DNA of 8,989 nt from Hypericibacter sp963696655 (GTDB taxonomy: Bacteria > Pseudomonadota > Alphaproteobacteria > Dongiales > Dongiaceae): contig CAVOLB010000004.1 of assembly GCA_963696655.1 (NCBI GenBank), forward strand, positions 1 to 8,989. The letters run 5' to 3'. Shown one piece after another: positions 7,246 through 8,989 of this stretch. Below the pieces are notes generated by a model, which saw only the letters and a list, made by a program, of their open reading frames with translations, searched no databases and was not told the DNA's origin. A program made the translations under genes and the position numbers. Numbering within the stretch: position 1 is the first letter of the stretch; every line of letters begins with the position of its first letter.

Positions 7246-8100
7246 TCAGGCGCTTTCGGTCCGGCGGCGCGTGCCGAGCGGATCGGCCGTGAGTACGCGC
7301 CCCTGAGACGCGCCCAGCCAGTCGAGCGCCGCGCGCAGCCGCACCACCTCGCCGATCACGACCATCGCCGGCGGTTCGAGACCGGCCGCTTCGGCGTCGG
7401 CCGCGCAGCGCCCGAGCGTGGTCTCGAGCACCGTCTGCTCGGGCAGGGTCGCGCGGCAGACGATCGCGGTCGGCTCGTCGGCGCTGCGCCCGCCTTGGAT
7501 CAGGAGCGCCGCGATGCGCTCGATATGCTTGAGCGCCATATAGATCACCAGCACCGGCGAGCTCTGCGCCAGCGCCGACCAGTTCACGGAGTCGGGCACG
7601 TCGCCGGTGGCGTCATGGCCGGTGACGAAGGTCACCGCCGCATTGGTCTCGCGGTGGGTAACCGGGATGCCGGCATAGGCGAGCCCGCCGATGCCGGCCG
7701 AAATGCCCGGCACGATGCGGAACGGGACATTGGCGGCCACCAGCGCCAGCGCTTCCTCGCCGCCGCGCCCGAACACCATCGGATCGCCGCCCTTGAGCCG
7801 CAGCACGCGCTTGCCCTCGCGCGCCAGCTGGATCAGCCGCAGCGAGATGTCGGGCTGCTTGACCGAGGGCTTGCCGCCGCGTTTGCCGGCATATTCGAGC
7901 TCGGCGCCGGGACGGGCCATGGCCAGGATCGCCTCGCCCACCAGCGCGTCATAGACCACGACATCGGCCTCGCCCAGCGCCTTGGCGGCCAGGAGCGTGA
8001 TCAGTCCGGGATCGCCCGGGCCGGCGCCGACAAGCCAGACCCAGCCCGGCTCGAGGCTGGGAAAATCCGGCCGGCGCATGGTGATTTCGGGGGACGACAT
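7246..8100 (-). CDS. cobA: Uroporphyrinogen-III C-methyltransferase (SUMT)
   Basis: A 284-residue cytoplasmic SAM-dependent enzyme that methylates uroporphyrinogen III at C2 and C7 to give precorrin-2, the branch point to cobalamin and siroheme. Visible family motifs, in order: VGAGPGDPGLIT (24-35), VYDALV (49-54), the signature RLKGGDPMVFGRGGEE (101-116), PGISAG (131-136), GIPVTHR (144-150), TGHD (160-163) and RATLPEQ (216-222). It is the single-function form: the oxidase/chelatase domains of the fused CysG are absent and the length matches stand-alone CobA. The ATG at 8100 lacks a good Shine-Dalgarno site; an ATG at codon 8 is an alternative and both keep the catalytic domain whole. It is first in a two-gene unit with cobB and diverges from cbiD. 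The location in a cob cluster argues for a cobalamin role rather than a siroheme-only one. Confidence 0.95.
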   Translation of the reverse strand: MSSPEITMRRPDFPSLEPGWVWLVGAGPGDPGLITLLAAKALGEADVVVYDALVGEAILAMARPGAELEYAGKRGGKPSVKQPDISLRLIQLAREGKRVLRLKGGDPMVFGRGGEEALALVAANVPFRIVPGISAGIGGLAYAGIPVTHRETNAAVTFVTGHDATGDVPDSVNWSALAQSSPVLVIYMALKHIERIAALLIQGGRSADEPTAIVCRATLPEQTVLETTLGRCAADAEAAGLEPPAMVVIGEVVRLRAALDWLGASQGRVLTADPLGTRRRTESA

Positions 8101-8176
8101 GGCCGCATCATGCCGTTCCGGGTTCGGTCGCGACTAGTCAAATCAAGACCCCCATTTCCGGAATAGCGCCCTGGAG

Positions 8177-8211
8177 CAGGGCCAGCCGGGCATGAGGCCG
8201 GCCGGCCCCTG
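8177..8211. repeat. Long imperfect hairpin
   Basis: CAGGGCC-A-GCCGG (8177-8189) pairs with CCGGC-C-GGCC-C-CCTG (8198-8211), leaving the loop GCATGAGG, one A/C mismatch and one bulged C. Either strand could fold. A shorter alternative, GCCCTG with CAGGGC (8168-8182), competes for the left arm, which would allow two exclusive structures. Confidence 0.45.
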
Positions 8212-8309
8212 GTTCCGGCTCCGATTCGTTGAAATAGGGGCCGATTTACCCATCAAGCCGGTACGGCTTGATGCGCCGAGGCTCTAGGATAAGCCCATGC
8301 GCCGGAACC
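8211..8309 (+). repeat. Nine-base inverted repeat enclosing a hairpin in the cbiD leader
   Basis: GGTTCCGGC at 8211-8219 is exactly complementary to GCCGGAACC at 8301-8309. The pair would close a domain that contains the hairpin at 8251-8273, about 20 bases before cbiD. This is a sequence observation; that it is transcribed and folds is inference. Confidence 0.4.
8251..8273. repeat. Perfect 10+10 inverted repeat
   Basis: CATCAAGCCG and CGGCTTGATG flank the triplet GTA. It is the cleanest palindrome in the window. Without a T-run on either strand it is more likely a protein-binding operator or an RNA hairpin than an intrinsic terminator. Confidence 0.5.
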
Positions 8310-8324
8310 CTTTTGACCGCCCCC

Positions 8325-8328
8325 AGGA
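8325..8328 (+). promoter_or_regulatory. Ribosome binding site of cbiD
   Basis: AGGA ends five bases before the ATG at 8334. The earlier in-frame ATG at 8328 overlaps this AGGA and would have no usable spacing, so 8334 is the preferred start. Confidence 0.5.
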
Positions 8329-8333
8329 TGCCC

Positions 8334-8989
8334 ATGGCCCGTAAGCCCGACGGCCCCTTGCGGCGCGGCTGGACCACGGGCGCCTGCGCCACGGCGGCGA
8401 CGGCGGCCGCCTTCGAGGCGCTCCTGACCGGCCGTTTCCCCGATCCCATCGAGATCGCGCTGCCCAAGGGCGAGCGCCCCTCTTTCGCGCTGGCTCATCA
8501 GAAGCGCGCGGGCGACGTGGTCACCGCCGGCATCGTCAAGGATGCGGGCGACGATCCCGACGTGACCCACGGCGCGCTGATCCTCTCGAGCGTGCGGGCG
8601 CTCGGTCCCAACACGGGCCTGCGCTTCAAGGCCGGGCGCGGGGTCGGCACCGTCACCAAGCCGGGCCTGCCGATCCCGCCCGGCCAGCCCGCGATCAATC
8701 CGGTGCCGCGGCGCATGATGACCGAGGTCGTCGAGGCGATCGCCGCCCGGCTCGGCGGCCGGCCCGATCTGGAGATCACGATCTCGATCCCGCAAGGCGA
8801 GGAGATGGCGCGCCATACTTGGAACCCGCGCCTCGGCATTCTCGGCGGACTCTCGATCCTCGGCACCACGGGGATCGTGCATCCCTTCTCCTGCTCGGCC
8901 TGGATCGCGTCCATTCATCGTGGCATCGACGTGGCCCGCGCGAGCCATCTCGATCATGTTGCCGGCTGTACCGGCTCGACTTCGGAGGA
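8334..8989 (+). CDS. cbiD: Cobalt-precorrin-5B (C1)-methyltransferase, partial (3' end outside window)
   Basis: The 218 visible codons (of about 360-370 usual for the family) are open to the right edge. CbiD transfers a methyl group from SAM to C1 of the contracting corrin ring, mainly in the oxygen-independent branch of cobalamin synthesis. Diagnostic segments are RRGWTTGACATAAT (10-23), GIVKDAGDDPDVTHGA (66-81), GRGVGTVTKPGLP (101-113), PAINPVPRRM (119-128), TWNPRLGILGGLSILGTTG (162-180), PFSCSAWIASI (184-194) and TGSTSE (213-218). This is a near-continuous match to the family pattern, so the identity is firm. The ATG at 8334 is favoured by an AGGA five bases upstream; the ATG at 8328 would add two residues. 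It diverges from cobA-cobB and probably leads another cob/cbi transcript to the right. Confidence 0.95.
   Translation, partial: MARKPDGPLRRGWTTGACATAATAAAFEALLTGRFPDPIEIALPKGERPSFALAHQKRAGDVVTAGIVKDAGDDPDVTHGALILSSVRALGPNTGLRFKAGRGVGTVTKPGLPIPPGQPAINPVPRRMMTEVVEAIAARLGGRPDLEITISIPQGEEMARHTWNPRLGILGGLSILGTTGIVHPFSCSAWIASIHRGIDVARASHLDHVAGCTGSTSE

Larger units (their letters stand above)
8101..8333. other. Divergent cobA-cbiD intergenic region, rich in inverted repeats
   Basis: This region must contain the promoters of both cob units. I searched both strands for the cobalamin riboswitch core and its B12-box (consensus around AGCCAGGAGACCTGCC) and found none. It instead holds three strong inverted repeats, listed separately, and a palindrome TTCCGGAA at 8155-8162. 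I could not assign -35/-10 boxes with confidence. Confidence 0.5.

Noticed and set aside
8271..8304. Direct repeat ATGCGCCG at 8271-8278 and 8297-8304
   Set aside because: Eight bases of a GC-rich word can recur by chance in this sequence, and the spacing of 26 bases does not match helical turns in an obvious way.
8101..8333. Cobalamin riboswitch upstream of cobA or cbiD
   Set aside because: No B12-box and no conserved core segments could be found on either strand by eye.

Overview
The window is GC-rich, densely packed chromosomal DNA. It is most likely from an alphaproteobacterium, possibly of the Rhodospirillales type; this is inferred from the codon bias towards G/C at third positions and from the gene content, and no rRNA or other taxonomic marker is present. 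Seven protein genes are supported, two of them cut by the window edges. I see no tRNA, rRNA, CRISPR array or complete mobile element.

Left edge (1-995): the N-terminal part of a Tat-exported metallophosphatase of the 5'-nucleotidase / 2',3'-cyclic phosphodiesterase family runs leftwards out of the window. Its codon use is more mixed than that of its neighbours. The roughly 250 bases behind it hold no convincing gene, only an interrupted open stretch on the + strand.

Centre-left (996-5877): a transport and amine-oxidation neighbourhood. On the - strand a 12-helix MFS permease is followed after 25 bases by an EamA/DMT-type transporter, probably as one transcript. Divergent from them, on the + strand, lies an FAD-dependent oxidoreductase resembling gamma-glutamylputrescine oxidase (PuuB), then a second EamA/DMT transporter. 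The divergent intergenic region contains a perfect 7+7 inverted repeat. The gap before the second DMT gene holds two inverted copies of a 38-base hairpin repeat of the REP/BIME kind. A plausible reading is that the transporters move an amine or amino-acid-like compound that the oxidase acts on; the substrate cannot be read from the sequence.

Right (5888-8989): corrin-ring (cobalamin) biosynthesis. cobA (uroporphyrinogen-III C-methyltransferase) and cobB/cbiA (cobyrinate a,c-diamide synthase) form a - strand pair with a 14-base gap. Divergent from cobA, cbiD (cobalt-precorrin-5B C1-methyltransferase) starts on the + strand and runs off the right edge. CobA feeds uroporphyrinogen III into the pathway, CbiD acts in the middle of ring modification, and CobB amidates the ring late. 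The 233-base region between cobA and cbiD lacks a recognisable cobalamin riboswitch (no B12-box) but holds several strong inverted repeats that could fold into a structured leader.
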